NCBI GenBank assembly: GCA_964194535.1
Contig: CAXMMX010000069.1
Coordinates: forward strand, 1 to 49,598
Direction: 5' to 3'
Origin: UBA2767 sp964194535
GTDB lineage: Bacteria; Pseudomonadota; Alphaproteobacteria; Rhizobiales; Methyloligellaceae
Length of the DNA: 49,598 bases
Position 1 is the first letter of the stretch, and each line of letters opens with the position of its first letter. The position numbers and the translations under genes were made by a program. The notes below the pieces were generated by a model. It was not told the DNA's origin, did no database searches, and saw only the letters and a program-made list of their open reading frames with translations. Shown piece by piece: positions 1 through 8,166 of the stretch.

Positions 1-213
1 CTGATCCTCGCCATGGACGCGGCGAACCACGCAACGCTGCTGGCGCTTGCGCCGCAACAATACGCTGAAAAAATCCGGTTCTTTCTTAACGATACGCCTG
101 ACAGCCGCCAGCGCGAGGTTCCCGATCCCTACTATGGCGGCGAGGATGGGTTTGAAGATTTGCTCGATCTCGTCGAGGAAGGGTCGCGTGCGCTACTCGC
201 CCGGCTCACCTAG
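1..213 (+). CDS. Low-molecular-weight protein-tyrosine phosphatase, C-terminal part (partial)
   Basis: The reading frame is open from the first base of the window, so the 5' end, including the P-loop Cys-x5-Arg, lies outside. The 70 visible residues carry the family's C-terminal signature: a MDAANHATL segment, then EVPDPYYGGEDGFEDLLDLVEE, where the Asp of DPYYGG is the general acid of LMW phosphatases, followed by a final helix. These cytoplasmic enzymes dephosphorylate phosphotyrosine. The 3' end overlaps the convergent thpR gene by 21 bp. The family call is firm from the DPYYGG motif; the substrate cannot be told. Confidence 0.85.
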   Translation: MILAMDAANHATLLALAPQQYAEKIRFFLNDTPDSRQREVPDPYYGGEDGFEDLLDLVEEGSRALLARLT

Positions 214-738
214 ACGATACGCACGTTCCACCACATAGGGGCCGCCGCCGCGCGACTCGCGCGCTGAATAGAGATTGAAGCGCGCGACGGCAAAGCCGGG
301 CGAGAGAAATGCGCCATTATGCTCAAGATATTTTGCGACATCTGACGCCCTTCCACCCCGCATCCGCGCTATAGTTACATGGGGGTGGAAGTTGCGTCCT
401 TCAGGCTCAAGGCCCGCTGCGAGCGCTGCCTGCTCATGAGCATTGGACAGCGCCATAAGCGGCGCACTCAGGCCAACCCCGGCCCAGACGGCGCGCGGGC
501 GTCCGCGCCCGAAGCTGCCAACGCCATCGAGGATAAGCGTGAAAGGTGCGGCTGAAATCTGCGCCAGTGCGTCTGAAAAGCGCTCTGCCGTGGCCCCGTC
601 GACATCGCCGATAAAGCGCAGCGTAATATGATAATTATCCGGATTGACCCAGCGCGCGCCTTCAAGGCCGCCCTTGAGCATGGCGAACCGGTCTGAAATT
701 TCGCGCGGGATTTCAAGTCCTGAGAAAAGTCTCGGCAT
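193..738 (-). CDS. thpR: RNA 2',3'-cyclic phosphodiesterase (2H superfamily, ThpR/LigT)
   Basis: This 181-residue protein has the two HxT/S motifs of the 2H phosphoesterase fold, HITL at about residue 37 and HVTI at about residue 120, with the usual spacing of about 80 residues. The N-terminus MPRLFSGLEIP is typical of bacterial LigT/ThpR proteins, which hydrolyse 2',3'-cyclic phosphates on RNA ends and can show 2'-5' ligase activity in vitro. Length matches the family. It converges on the upstream phosphatase with a 21-bp overlap and is followed upstream on the same strand by an esterase gene. The biological substrate is unknown for most family members. Confidence 0.9.
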   Translation of the reverse strand: MPRLFSGLEIPREISDRFAMLKGGLEGARWVNPDNYHITLRFIGDVDGATAERFSDALAQISAAPFTLILDGVGSFGRGRPRAVWAGVGLSAPLMALSNAHEQAALAAGLEPEGRNFHPHVTIARMRGGRASDVAKYLEHNGAFLSPGFAVARFNLYSARESRGGGPYVVERAYRLGEPGE

Positions 739-766
739 TGCTGTTGGCAGGTCTTTCTACTGGGTC

Positions 767-1483
767 CTACTGGATCTTTGTCCGGCGCGCGGAAATACGC
801 AGCAAAAGCTTTTCCACGAGGGGAAGCATCTGCTCGACAATTTTCTTCACGCCCTTCGGGTTCGGGTGAAGCCCGTCGGGAAGGTTGAGATCGCGCTTGC
901 CAACCACATCGAACAAAAAGAAGGGGTAGAACAGTATGGCGTGCTTTTTTGCCAGCTCCGGATAAATCGGGTCGAAGCTTTGAGAATATTCAACCCCCAG
1001 ATTGCGCGGCGCAAGCATGCCGGCAAGCAGAGGTTCAGCTCCTTTGGCTTTTATCCGCTTTAACAATTCATCGAGGTTGGCGCGGGCATTGCCCGGATTC
1101 AGGCCGCGCATGGCATCATTGGCACCAAGCTCCAGGATCGCGCCATGTGCGCCTTTGGGGAACGACCATTCAAAGCGTTTGAGGCCCGCGGCCGTGGTAT
1201 CCCCTGAAACGCTGGCATTGACCACCTGGACATTGTGCCCGCGCGCCTTCAGGGCTTTTTCAAGCTCGGCCGGGAAAGTCTGGGTTTCCCTGAGTCCGAA
1301 GCCCGCTGACAGGCTGTCACCATAGGTCACCAGCACAATTTTCTCACCCGCGCGGGCAGAAAACACGATACAGGAGAGAAGGATTACGAGCGCCAGTCCG
1401 TACAAGACCATGCGCGGGCGAAGCGCCCGGACGTCTAACGCACTGGCGCAGATTCCGGCGTGCCTTATCCGGGCCAAATTCAT
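767..1483 (-). CDS. SGNH-family arylesterase / TesA-like lysophospholipase, secreted
   Basis: With the start at 1483 this is a 238-residue SGNH hydrolase. Block I is GDSLSAGFGL with nucleophile Ser57, block III is GAND with Asn122, and block V is DGLHPNP with Asp203 and His206, so the catalytic set is complete. A hydrophobic stretch at residues 25-44 ending in SARAG looks like a signal peptide; starting at the internal Met at 1411 would place it at the extreme N-terminus. The frame is open back to 1624 but that would overlap the divergent ABC gene. Pairing with a divergent YbbA/YbbP ABC system is the classic tesA-ybbA-ybbP arrangement. It probably hydrolyses esters or lysophospholipids in the periplasm. 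Confidence 0.88.
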   Translation of the reverse strand: MNLARIRHAGICASALDVRALRPRMVLYGLALVILLSCIVFSARAGEKIVLVTYGDSLSAGFGLRETQTFPAELEKALKARGHNVQVVNASVSGDTTAAGLKRFEWSFPKGAHGAILELGANDAMRGLNPGNARANLDELLKRIKAKGAEPLLAGMLAPRNLGVEYSQSFDPIYPELAKKHAILFYPFFLFDVVGKRDLNLPDGLHPNPKGVKKIVEQMLPLVEKLLLRISARRTKIQ

Positions 1484-1546
1484 GGCGTGAGTGTCTGAAA
1501 TCTTTTTCACGGTTTCTTTTGTACCCCGGCAGTATGGCGATTTGCT

Positions 1547-2290
1547 ATGACACCTCGATATGTGGAGCGGCAGACTTTGACGCAAGATGCTAAATACCCG
1601 GCCATCCGGCTGGAAGACGTTCATGTGACCCTACCGAGCCGAGCGGGCGAGGTTGAAATTCTGCGCGGCGTAAATCTGCACGTCAAGCAGGGCGAGGCGG
1701 TGGCGGTCGTCGGGCCAAGCGGGTCGGGCAAGACCACGCTGATGATGGTGACCGCCGGGCTGGAACGCGCCACCAGCGGCCAGGTTAAAATCGCGGGTCA
1801 GGATTTGACGGGCAAAAGCGAGGATGAGCTGGCCCGGCTGCGCGCCGGCAATATTGGAATTGTTTTCCAGTCGTTCCACCTGGTGCCGACCATGACGGCG
1901 CTGGAAAATGTTGCCCTGCCGCTTGAATTTCTCAATGCGCCGGGCGCCCTTGACGCCTCGCGCCAGGCTTTGAACGACGTAAATCTCTCTCATCGCACGG
2001 ACCATTTCCCGGCACAGCTGTCGGGCGGCGAGCAGCAGCGCGTGGCGCTGGCGCGGGCTCTGAGCGCGGGGCCGAAGATTATTCTTGCAGACGAGCCCAC
2101 CGGCAATCTCGATAGCAAGACCGGTGCAGCGGTCATGGATTTGCTGTTCGATTTGCGCGCACGCTACGGCGCCACCCTGATGCTCATCACCCATGATGAG
2201 AAACTCGCCCGGCGCTGCGGGCGGGTGCTGCGCATGCTCGACGGCAGTTTTGGCAAATCAGCGCGCAAGCGTGCGGGCGCCCCCCTATGA
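1547..2290 (+). CDS. ABC transporter ATP-binding protein, YbbA/LolD type
   Basis: The 247-residue protein is a complete ABC ATPase: Walker A GPSGSGKT at residues 56-63, Q-loop in VFQSFHLVP, signature LSGGEQ at 158-163, Walker B IILADEP at 178-184, and the switch His in MLITHDE. It lacks membrane segments. The MacB/LolD/YbbA subgroup is suggested by close similarity around the Q-loop and by the partner gene. Its stop overlaps the permease start by four bases (ATGA), indicating translational coupling. The 63-bp gap to the divergent esterase must hold both promoters. It presumably powers the large FtsX-type permease encoded next. Confidence 0.9.
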   Translation: MTPRYVERQTLTQDAKYPAIRLEDVHVTLPSRAGEVEILRGVNLHVKQGEAVAVVGPSGSGKTTLMMVTAGLERATSGQVKIAGQDLTGKSEDELARLRAGNIGIVFQSFHLVPTMTALENVALPLEFLNAPGALDASRQALNDVNLSHRTDHFPAQLSGGEQQRVALARALSAGPKIILADEPTGNLDSKTGAAVMDLLFDLRARYGATLMLITHDEKLARRCGRVLRMLDGSFGKSARKRAGAPL

Positions 2291-4887
2291 GTACCCAAAC
2301 CCTTTCCCCACGGCCTTCCCCGCACCCTGGCGCCAGCCGTGCTTTCACCCTGCCGCTGGTTTTTCGGCTTGCGCTGCGAGATTTGCGGCTGGGGTGGAGC
2401 GGTTTCTCCATCTTCGTTGCCTGCATTGCCTTGGGTGTTGCAGCTATCGCCGGCATCGGATCACTGGCCGGAGCACTGGAGACAGGGCTTGCCCGGCAGG
2501 GCCGGGTGATTCTGGGCGGAGATATCGCGCTTGGGTTGGTGCATCGCCAGGCGAACGCGAAGCAGCGTGACTATATGCGCAAGCTCGGAGCTGTCTCGGA
2601 AGTCGCGACCATGCGGGCGATGGCGCGTGACGAGGAGGGCAAACGCTCGGCGCTGGTGCGCCTCAAGGCGGTGGATGCACGCTACCCGCTCTATGGAGAG
2701 GTTGCGCTGAGCGTGGATGGCGCGCCGCAACCCATGTCATCACTCAAGGCTTCGGGCGTGGTTGCCGTCGAACCCTTGCTGCTGGAACGGCTGGAGATGA
2801 AGGTCGGCGACACGCTGCACGTTGGCAATGCGGGCCTGAAAATCATCGCCGAACTCACCCGGGAACCGGACCAGCTGGCCGGACGGCCGGCCTTCGGACC
2901 GCGCATGCTGATGTCGCTGGACAATCTGGAGGCCACCGGCCTGTTTCAGCCGGGCAGCCTCATCCGCTGGCGCTACCGCATCGCGCTCGACGGCAAGGCC
3001 GGCTCTGACGCGGAGGGACTTGCCGGGGTCGCCAAACAAATCGAGGACCGCTTCCCGGATGCGGGTTTCACCATCCACGACCGCCGCAATCCCTCGCCCG
3101 GCGTCACCCGGGTCGCACGCCACCTGTCGCAATTCCTCACCCTCGTGGGCATAACGACACTGATGATCGGCGGCATTGGCGTGGCCAACGCCATCGCCTC
3201 TTATCTGGCGCGCAAACGGCCCGTGATCGCCGCCTTCAAATGCCTCGGCGCTAGCGGCGGCGTCATCTTCTCAATCTATCTCACAGAAGTGCTTATCCTG
3301 GCCGGGATGGGGACCATTATCGGTCTCGCGTTAGGGGCATTGCTTCCTCTGGGGGTCGCAAGCGCCGGTGCGGGGGCATTGCCCATACGCCTTGCCCTTG
3401 AGCCACAACCCTTCGCTCTGGCGCTGGCAAGCGCCTATGGCCTTCTCACCGCCCTCATGTTCGTGTTCTGGCCCCTCGGCCAGGCGCGCGATTTATCGGC
3501 CGCCCTGCTGCTGAGGCAACAAGTGTCTGACGAGGCATCCCGGCCCCGTAAAAGATACATTTTGCTTAGCATAGCGTGCGGCCTCATCCTTGCGGGAATT
3601 GCAATTGCATCGGCACAGGCGCGCCTTCTGGCCGTACTCGCCTGCGCTGGGCTAGTGGCCGTCTTCTGCCTGTTTCTTGGCCTGGGGTGGCTCATCGAAC
3701 GTATGGCACAGCGTCTGCCGCGCCCGCGCAATGTTTCACTTGCCCTGGCGCGTGCGAGCCTTGCCGGGCCTGGAGGGCTGGCGCGGCCCGTTTCCCTGTC
3801 GCTCGGCGCAAGCCTGTCTCTGCTGTCGGCGGTCGCATTGGTGAATTCATCCTTGCAGAAGGAATTTGAAACCACCATCCCCTCGCAGGCGCCGAGTTAC
3901 TTCATGCTCGATGTCGGCAAGGAGCAGATGGGCAAACTGGAGCAACTGGTCCGTAAACATGAACCCGACACGCTTATTGGCAACGCACCCATGCTGCGCG
4001 GGCGCATTGTGCGCCTTAACGATAAACGCCCCAGCGAAATCAAACCGGCGCCCGGAACGGGGTGGGTGCTGCATGGCGACCGGGGCCTGAGCTATTCGCA
4101 TGAGCTGCCTGAGGGTTCGGAACTGGTGAAAGGCGAATGGTGGCCGCGAGACTATGACGGAGAGCCTCTGGTCTCATTCGAAGGTGAGATCGCGCAAGGG
4201 CTCGGCCTCAAATTGGGCGACACCATCACGGTCAATGTGCTTGGGCGCAATGTGAGCGCCAGGATCGTCAACTTCCGCAAGGTCGACTGGGATTCCCTGG
4301 CCATCAATTTCGTCATGGTGTTCACACCCAACACGCTTGCTGGCGCGCCGCACAACATCCTTGCCACCCTGACGCTTCCCGAACAAACCCGCGTGGCGCG
4401 GGAAGGGGCGATGATCCAGGAGATTTCTGAAAACTTCCCCAATGTCACTGCCGTGCGTGTCCGCGACGCCATCAACACATTCCGTGACATTGCCGAGAAG
4501 GTGATGGCGGCGATTCAGGCCGCAGGCGGGGTGACGCTGATCGCCGGGGCGGTTGTGCTTGCAGGAGCACTCACCACGGCCCATCGGCGCAGGATACGTG
4601 AAGCGGTCATCTTCAAGACCCTGGGGGCGTCGCGGGCGAGGATCGTAAGCGCCCATCTGATTGAGTATGGCGCACTGGCGCTGGTGACCGGCATATTCGC
4701 CGCGGCGCTGGGTACACTGGGGGCATTTCTGGTGGTGAAATTTGCCATGGAAGCAAGTTTTACATTCTCTTCCCGCGCCATCCTCACAGCCATCGCACTG
4801 GCGGTTGGGCTGGTGCTGGTTTTTGGAGCGCTCGCCACCTGGCGGGTTCTGGGGGCAAGGGCGGCAGCCCATTTGCGCGATCGCTAA
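2287..4887 (+). CDS. FtsX-like ABC permease, YbbP type
   Basis: This 866-residue membrane protein has an N-terminal helix, a long periplasmic domain, a central block of FtsX-type helices around residues 285-460, a second periplasmic domain, and a C-terminal FtsX block from about residue 740. The motif LARKRPVIAAFKCLGASGG and its C-terminal equivalent RIREAVIFKTLGASRARI are the repeated FtsX coupling segments. Size and two-fold architecture match YbbP, which in enteric bacteria pairs with YbbA. It overlaps the ATPase gene by four bases. The transported substrate is unknown; the neighbouring lipase-like esterase suggests a lipid or ester compound, which is inference only. Confidence 0.88.
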   Translation: MSTQTLSPRPSPHPGASRAFTLPLVFRLALRDLRLGWSGFSIFVACIALGVAAIAGIGSLAGALETGLARQGRVILGGDIALGLVHRQANAKQRDYMRKLGAVSEVATMRAMARDEEGKRSALVRLKAVDARYPLYGEVALSVDGAPQPMSSLKASGVVAVEPLLLERLEMKVGDTLHVGNAGLKIIAELTREPDQLAGRPAFGPRMLMSLDNLEATGLFQPGSLIRWRYRIALDGKAGSDAEGLAGVAKQIEDRFPDAGFTIHDRRNPSPGVTRVARHLSQFLTLVGITTLMIGGIGVANAIASYLARKRPVIAAFKCLGASGGVIFSIYLTEVLILAGMGTIIGLALGALLPLGVASAGAGALPIRLALEPQPFALALASAYGLLTALMFVFWPLGQARDLSAALLLRQQVSDEASRPRKRYILLSIACGLILAGIAIASAQARLLAVLACAGLVAVFCLFLGLGWLIERMAQRLPRPRNVSLALARASLAGPGGLARPVSLSLGASLSLLSAVALVNSSLQKEFETTIPSQAPSYFMLDVGKEQMGKLEQLVRKHEPDTLIGNAPMLRGRIVRLNDKRPSEIKPAPGTGWVLHGDRGLSYSHELPEGSELVKGEWWPRDYDGEPLVSFEGEIAQGLGLKLGDTITVNVLGRNVSARIVNFRKVDWDSLAINFVMVFTPNTLAGAPHNILATLTLPEQTRVAREGAMIQEISENFPNVTAVRVRDAINTFRDIAEKVMAAIQAAGGVTLIAGAVVLAGALTTAHRRRIREAVIFKTLGASRARIVSAHLIEYGALALVTGIFAAALGTLGAFLVVKFAMEASFTFSSRAILTAIALAVGLVLVFGALATWRVLGARAAAHLRDR

Positions 4888-4965
4888 GGCATAATATCCA
4901 TTGACATGGATAGGCACAATTTGTGTTTGTCGAAACAGGAAACTATCGAATTCGGAGTGGCATTC

Positions 4966-5835
4966 ATGCCCGGGATCAAACACGCAAAATTTATGCCGAA
5001 CCTGATTTTCGACATCGGCATGCACAAGGGTGAGGATAGTCAATATTATCTCAAGAAGGGCTTCGACGTGGCGGCTTTCGAGGCCCATCCCGGTCTGATC
5101 TCGGAAACCAAAAAATCATTTGCCAAATTCATACACGACAAGCGTTTACGCATCATCGAGGGCGCCATTGTCCCGGACCCGGGCGTTGAATTTATCGTCT
5201 TCTACCAATATGCGGATCGAACGAAATGGGGAACGATCGAGTCCGGTGTGGTTCAGTCAAGCGCCAAGCGCGCCAAGGGCGTTTCGGAGATCAAGGTGCC
5301 TACGATCGATTTTGCGTCCATACTCCAGCAGACCGGCATGCCCTACTATATGAAGATCGATATCGAGGGGGCCGACATACACTGTCTTGAGGTTCTGAAG
5401 TCGTTCGACACTAAACCGGCATATCTGTCGATCGAGGCGATCGAGCAGGATATCGGCATTCAAACAAAACAGATCGAGCTGTTGTGCGAGCTTGGCTACG
5501 ACCGGTTCAAGGCGGTTCAGCAGGCAAGGATGCACCGCAGGGTCTTGCCGGCCCTCTCGTCGGAGGGGCAAAATGTGGAGCATGAATTCACCAAGGGGTC
5601 TTCAGGACCCTTCGGGAGCGATCTTGGCGGGGTGTGGCGGAGCGCCGATGAAATCCTCGTCGATTATGAACGGATATTCCGGCGTAACCAGCGGGTAACA
5701 CAATCAATTTTCTGGAAAACCGCCCTGATTCGCAAACCCGTGAGGCGCGCCATCGAGTTCTTTGCCCGCTACACAATTCCGGGCTGGTACGATACTCATG
5801 CGCGCCATGGTAGCCATCAACCTCGCATTTGCTAG
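4966..5835 (+). CDS. FkbM-family SAM-dependent methyltransferase
   Basis: The protein has the FkbM pattern: FDIGMHKGEDSQYYLKKG for the SAM-binding loop with Asp and Gly, an acidic residue after the second strand (AAFEAHP), and YYMKIDIEGAD in the core. The frame opens at 4906 but the start at 4966 has a GGAG eight bases upstream, while the earlier ATG has none; this gives 289 residues. FkbM enzymes are O-methyltransferases acting on sugars or polyketides. The C-terminal 80 residues are basic and lack a recognised domain. It stands alone between the ABC operon and the Bax-inhibitor gene, so the substrate cannot be inferred. Confidence 0.85.
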   Translation: MPGIKHAKFMPNLIFDIGMHKGEDSQYYLKKGFDVAAFEAHPGLISETKKSFAKFIHDKRLRIIEGAIVPDPGVEFIVFYQYADRTKWGTIESGVVQSSAKRAKGVSEIKVPTIDFASILQQTGMPYYMKIDIEGADIHCLEVLKSFDTKPAYLSIEAIEQDIGIQTKQIELLCELGYDRFKAVQQARMHRRVLPALSSEGQNVEHEFTKGSSGPFGSDLGGVWRSADEILVDYERIFRRNQRVTQSIFWKTALIRKPVRRAIEFFARYTIPGWYDTHARHGSHQPRIC

Positions 5836-5954
5836 ACTCTTAATGATGTGATCGGGCACGGCTTGCGTAATTGCCCCGGAATCACCATATTAACTGCCAA
5901 AACCAGGTGTTATGCCTGAAGCAGATTTTCAAACAGTCAAAAGGACACATCACA

Positions 5955-6713
5955 ATGGCGGAATTTGACAGACAGGGATATGCACGCCCAGCGACCGGCG
6001 CGCGCGCGGATGCGCATGCCATCGACCAGGGACTGCGTGCCTATATGCTCCGTGTCTATAACTATATGGCCGCGGGCGTCGCAATCACCGGCGTGGTGGC
6101 TTACGTCACCTTCATGATGGCCGTGGTTCAGACCCCGGCCGGCGCACAACTCACCGAATTCGGAAACATGATCTTCAACAGCCCACTGAAGTGGGTCGTG
6201 ATGCTATCGCCGCTCGGCATGGTGTTCTTCCTCTCCGCGCGAATACAGAAAATGAGCGTCGGCGGAGCGCAAATGGCCTTCTGGGCCTTTGCCGCGCTTA
6301 TGGGCCTGTCGCTGGCATCGATCTTCATGGTCTATGCAGGTGAATCCATTACCCGCGTGTTCTTCATCTCCGCGGCTGCTTTTGCCGGCCTGAGCCTCTA
6401 TGGCTACACTACGAAGAAGGACCTGTCGGGCTGGGGCTCGTTCCTGATCATGGGCCTAATCGGCATCATCATCGCCTCGGTCGTAAACATCTTCCTCGCG
6501 TCCTCCGCGATGCAGTTTGCCATCTCGGTGATCGGCGTGCTGGTGTTTGCCGGCCTCACCGCCTATGACACGCAGCAGATCAAGGAAATGTATTATGAAG
6601 GCGACGGCGTTGCGACCATGGGCAAGAAGGCCATCATGGGCGCGCTGCGTCTCTATCTCGACTTCATCAATCTGTTCTTGATGCTGCTTTCGCTGTTCGG
6701 CAATCGCAACTAG
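5955..6713 (+). CDS. Bax inhibitor-1/YccA family inner membrane protein
   Basis: The start at 5955 follows AAGGA by nine bases; the open frame upstream to 5871 has no such site. The 252-residue product has a hydrophilic N-terminus with GLRAYMLRVYNYMAAGVAITG, then seven predicted membrane helices, including the family segment AYDTQQIKEMYYEGDG near the C-terminus and a last helix ending in LLSLFGNRN. This is the standard alphaproteobacterial Bax inhibitor-1 (YbhL-like) form. Family members are implicated in calcium or proton leak and in modulating FtsH-type quality control, but the exact role here is unknown. A strong terminator follows 25 bases after the stop. Confidence 0.93.
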   Translation: MAEFDRQGYARPATGARADAHAIDQGLRAYMLRVYNYMAAGVAITGVVAYVTFMMAVVQTPAGAQLTEFGNMIFNSPLKWVVMLSPLGMVFFLSARIQKMSVGGAQMAFWAFAALMGLSLASIFMVYAGESITRVFFISAAAFAGLSLYGYTTKKDLSGWGSFLIMGLIGIIIASVVNIFLASSAMQFAISVIGVLVFAGLTAYDTQQIKEMYYEGDGVATMGKKAIMGALRLYLDFINLFLMLLSLFGNRN

Positions 6714-6735
6714 CAACTGCATAGGCGCGAAATTC

Positions 6736-6776
6736 AAACGGGCTCCGGTTTAATCTCCGGGGCCCGTTTTCTTTTT
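6736..6776 (+). terminator. Rho-independent terminator after the Bax inhibitor-1 gene
   Basis: An 11-bp stem (ACGGGCTCCGG at 6738-6748 pairing with 6757-6767, one G-U pair) with an eight-base loop is followed by a T-rich tract. It sits just after the stop of the membrane protein and before the acetyltransferase gene. Confidence 0.85.
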
Positions 6777-6808
6777 GAATCAACGCCGGTTTCCGCTATT
6801 TTTTCGAC

Positions 6809-7357
6809 ATGAAGCAACCTGTAGTGATAATCCGGCAGAGCATGGATGCGGACGTGCCCCGCATCACGGAGATCTATGGCCGGTCTGTTACGGAAGATAC
6901 CGCCTCCTTCGAATTTGAGCCGCCCGATGTGCCCGAGATGATGCGCCGCCGGTCCGCCCTGCTGGATGCGAGCTTCCCGTACCTGGTGGCGGAATTGGAT
7001 GGCCGGGTTGAAGGCTATGCCTATGCCGGCGCCATCCGCCCACGCCCGGCCTACTCCTTTACAGTAGAGAGTACGGTCTATGTCGACCCGGATATTCAGC
7101 GCAGCGGCGTTGGCCGGGCGCTCATGAAAAGGCTTATCGAAGAGTGCACCGCGCGAGGGTACCGCCAGATGATCGCGATTATCGGCGGCTCGCAACATGT
7201 GGCCTCAATCGAGTTCCACAAAACACTCGGCTTTCAAGATGCGGGAATCTTCAATTCGGTCGGCTACAAGCATGGCAACTGGCTTGATACCGTGCAGCTG
7301 CAACTTGCATTGGGTCCGGGCGACACCTCACCGCCTGACACGGTTCCAGGCAGCTGA
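6809..7357 (+). CDS. GNAT N-acetyltransferase, phosphinothricin/methionine sulfoximine acetyltransferase-like
   Basis: The 182-residue protein matches the PAT/MnaT branch of GNAT enzymes: ITEIYGRSVTEDTASFEFEPPD at the N-terminus, YAYAGAIRPRPAYSFTVESTVYV in the middle, and the acetyl-CoA loop QRSGVGRALM (Q/R-x-x-G-x-G/A) around residue 95, followed by IGGSQHVASIEFHKTLGF. Relatives acetylate L-phosphinothricin, methionine sulfoximine or free methionine. It is preceded by a terminator and ends six bases before the convergent DUF2794 gene, so it is probably monocistronic. Substrate assignment beyond the subfamily is inference. Confidence 0.88.
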   Translation: MKQPVVIIRQSMDADVPRITEIYGRSVTEDTASFEFEPPDVPEMMRRRSALLDASFPYLVAELDGRVEGYAYAGAIRPRPAYSFTVESTVYVDPDIQRSGVGRALMKRLIEECTARGYRQMIAIIGGSQHVASIEFHKTLGFQDAGIFNSVGYKHGNWLDTVQLQLALGPGDTSPPDTVPGS

Positions 7358-7363
7358 ACCTTC

Positions 7364-7792
7364 TTACGCCGGCACCAGCCGCAACGTGCGGTCGATCGCC
7401 CTCAGCACCTTGTTCAGATCGTGGCCGCGCTTCACAATAAGCCCGGTTGGCGCAATCACCGAGTAAGCGCCCTGACGCCGCGCCAGGCGCGGGTCTTTTT
7501 CAATCCTGTACAAAGGGTATTCGCTGGCCCGGCGAAAGACGCTAAAGACGGCCTTTTCGCGGAGCATGTCGATGGCGTAATCGCGCCACTCGCCTTCGGC
7601 AACCTTGCGGCCATACATGCCGAGTAGCTGGTTGAGTTCACGGCGATCAAAAGAGATGGGGGCCGGATGGCCTCGCCCGCCTCTGATTTTGTGCTGCACG
7701 GACTTGCGTAAAGACGCCGCCCTGCGTGGAAGATGTATGGGTTCACTATCGCTCAAAGCGCGCCTCCAGACTTGCAATTGACCGTGCTGCAT
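7364..7792 (-). CDS. DUF2794 family protein
   Basis: The conserved core FDRRELNQLLGMYGRKVAEGEWRDYAID, then AVFSVFRRASEYPLYRIEK and a QGAYSV segment, followed by KRGHDLNKVLRAIDRTLRLV, identifies the small alphaproteobacterial DUF2794 family. The start at 7792 is an ATG preceded by GGGGGA five bases away; the open frame extends to a TTG at 7822 without a site. The product has 142 residues, no signal peptide and no membrane helix. Function is unknown. It is transcribed away from the ncRNA region upstream of htpG. Confidence 0.88.
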   Translation of the reverse strand: MQHGQLQVWRRALSDSEPIHLPRRAASLRKSVQHKIRGGRGHPAPISFDRRELNQLLGMYGRKVAEGEWRDYAIDMLREKAVFSVFRRASEYPLYRIEKDPRLARRQGAYSVIAPTGLIVKRGHDLNKVLRAIDRTLRLVPA

Positions 7793-7890
7793 ATAATCCC
7801 CCACACCGGCCCTGAATTGCAACCCTCACGGCAGATTACCCTTCTGTAACAATATGAAACATAAATCACACTTCCGCCCCAGTTAAGCCC

Positions 7891-7919
7891 TTGCGCCGCC
7901 GCAAACTTTGGTATTATAC
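7891..7919 (+). promoter_or_regulatory. Putative sigma-70-type promoter of the ncRNA upstream of htpG
   Basis: TTGCGC at 7891-7896 and a TATTAT/TTATAC -10 region at 7912-7919 lie 15-17 bases apart, depending on which hexamer is taken. They stand just before the folded region ending in a terminator at 8088. No experimental start is known. Confidence 0.45.
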
Positions 7920-7923
7920 CGAG

Positions 7924-8088
7924 GTTATCTCTTGGTTTGTGTCTGGTTGAGACTTCGGAATCTCAGCCCCCCAGCCCCCCCGGGGTCTTCTCTTCGAGAC
8001 AAGCCACCCTGTGAGTATTTGAGTATTCAAATACAGGGTCTGAGAGATGGCATGGACGGGCCGGGCATTTGTCCGGCCCGTTTTTTTT
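7924..8088 (+). ncRNA. Probable structured ncRNA, possibly 6S RNA
   Basis: This roughly 165-nt stretch has no plausible coding frame but has a promoter-like sequence before it and a strong terminator at its end. Parts fold well. The ends pair through ATCTCT (about 7927) and AGAGAT (about 8043). GGTTGAGA pairs with TCTCAGCC around a loop containing CUUCGG. GGTTTG near the 5' end pairs with CAAGCC. A 3' hairpin is formed by GTATTTG and CAAATAC, extended by CCCT/AGGG. A long rod closed by the ends with a hairpin on the 3' side resembles alphaproteobacterial 6S RNA, but I could not match its consensus. An untranslated htpG leader with attenuation is the main alternative; the 8-T terminator 79 bp before htpG argues for a separate RNA. 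Confidence 0.45.
8056..8088 (+). terminator. Rho-independent terminator upstream of htpG
   Basis: ACGGGCCGG at 8056-8064 pairs perfectly with CCGGCCCGT at 8073-8081 around a short loop, followed by eight T residues. It ends the putative ncRNA and insulates htpG. Confidence 0.9.
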
Positions 8089-8166
8089 GCTTTTGATATA
8101 TCCTGCAATCCACACATTGATTCGGGCCGGGCAGAGCCCATTTCGAATATCCGGCGCTCATGAGAA

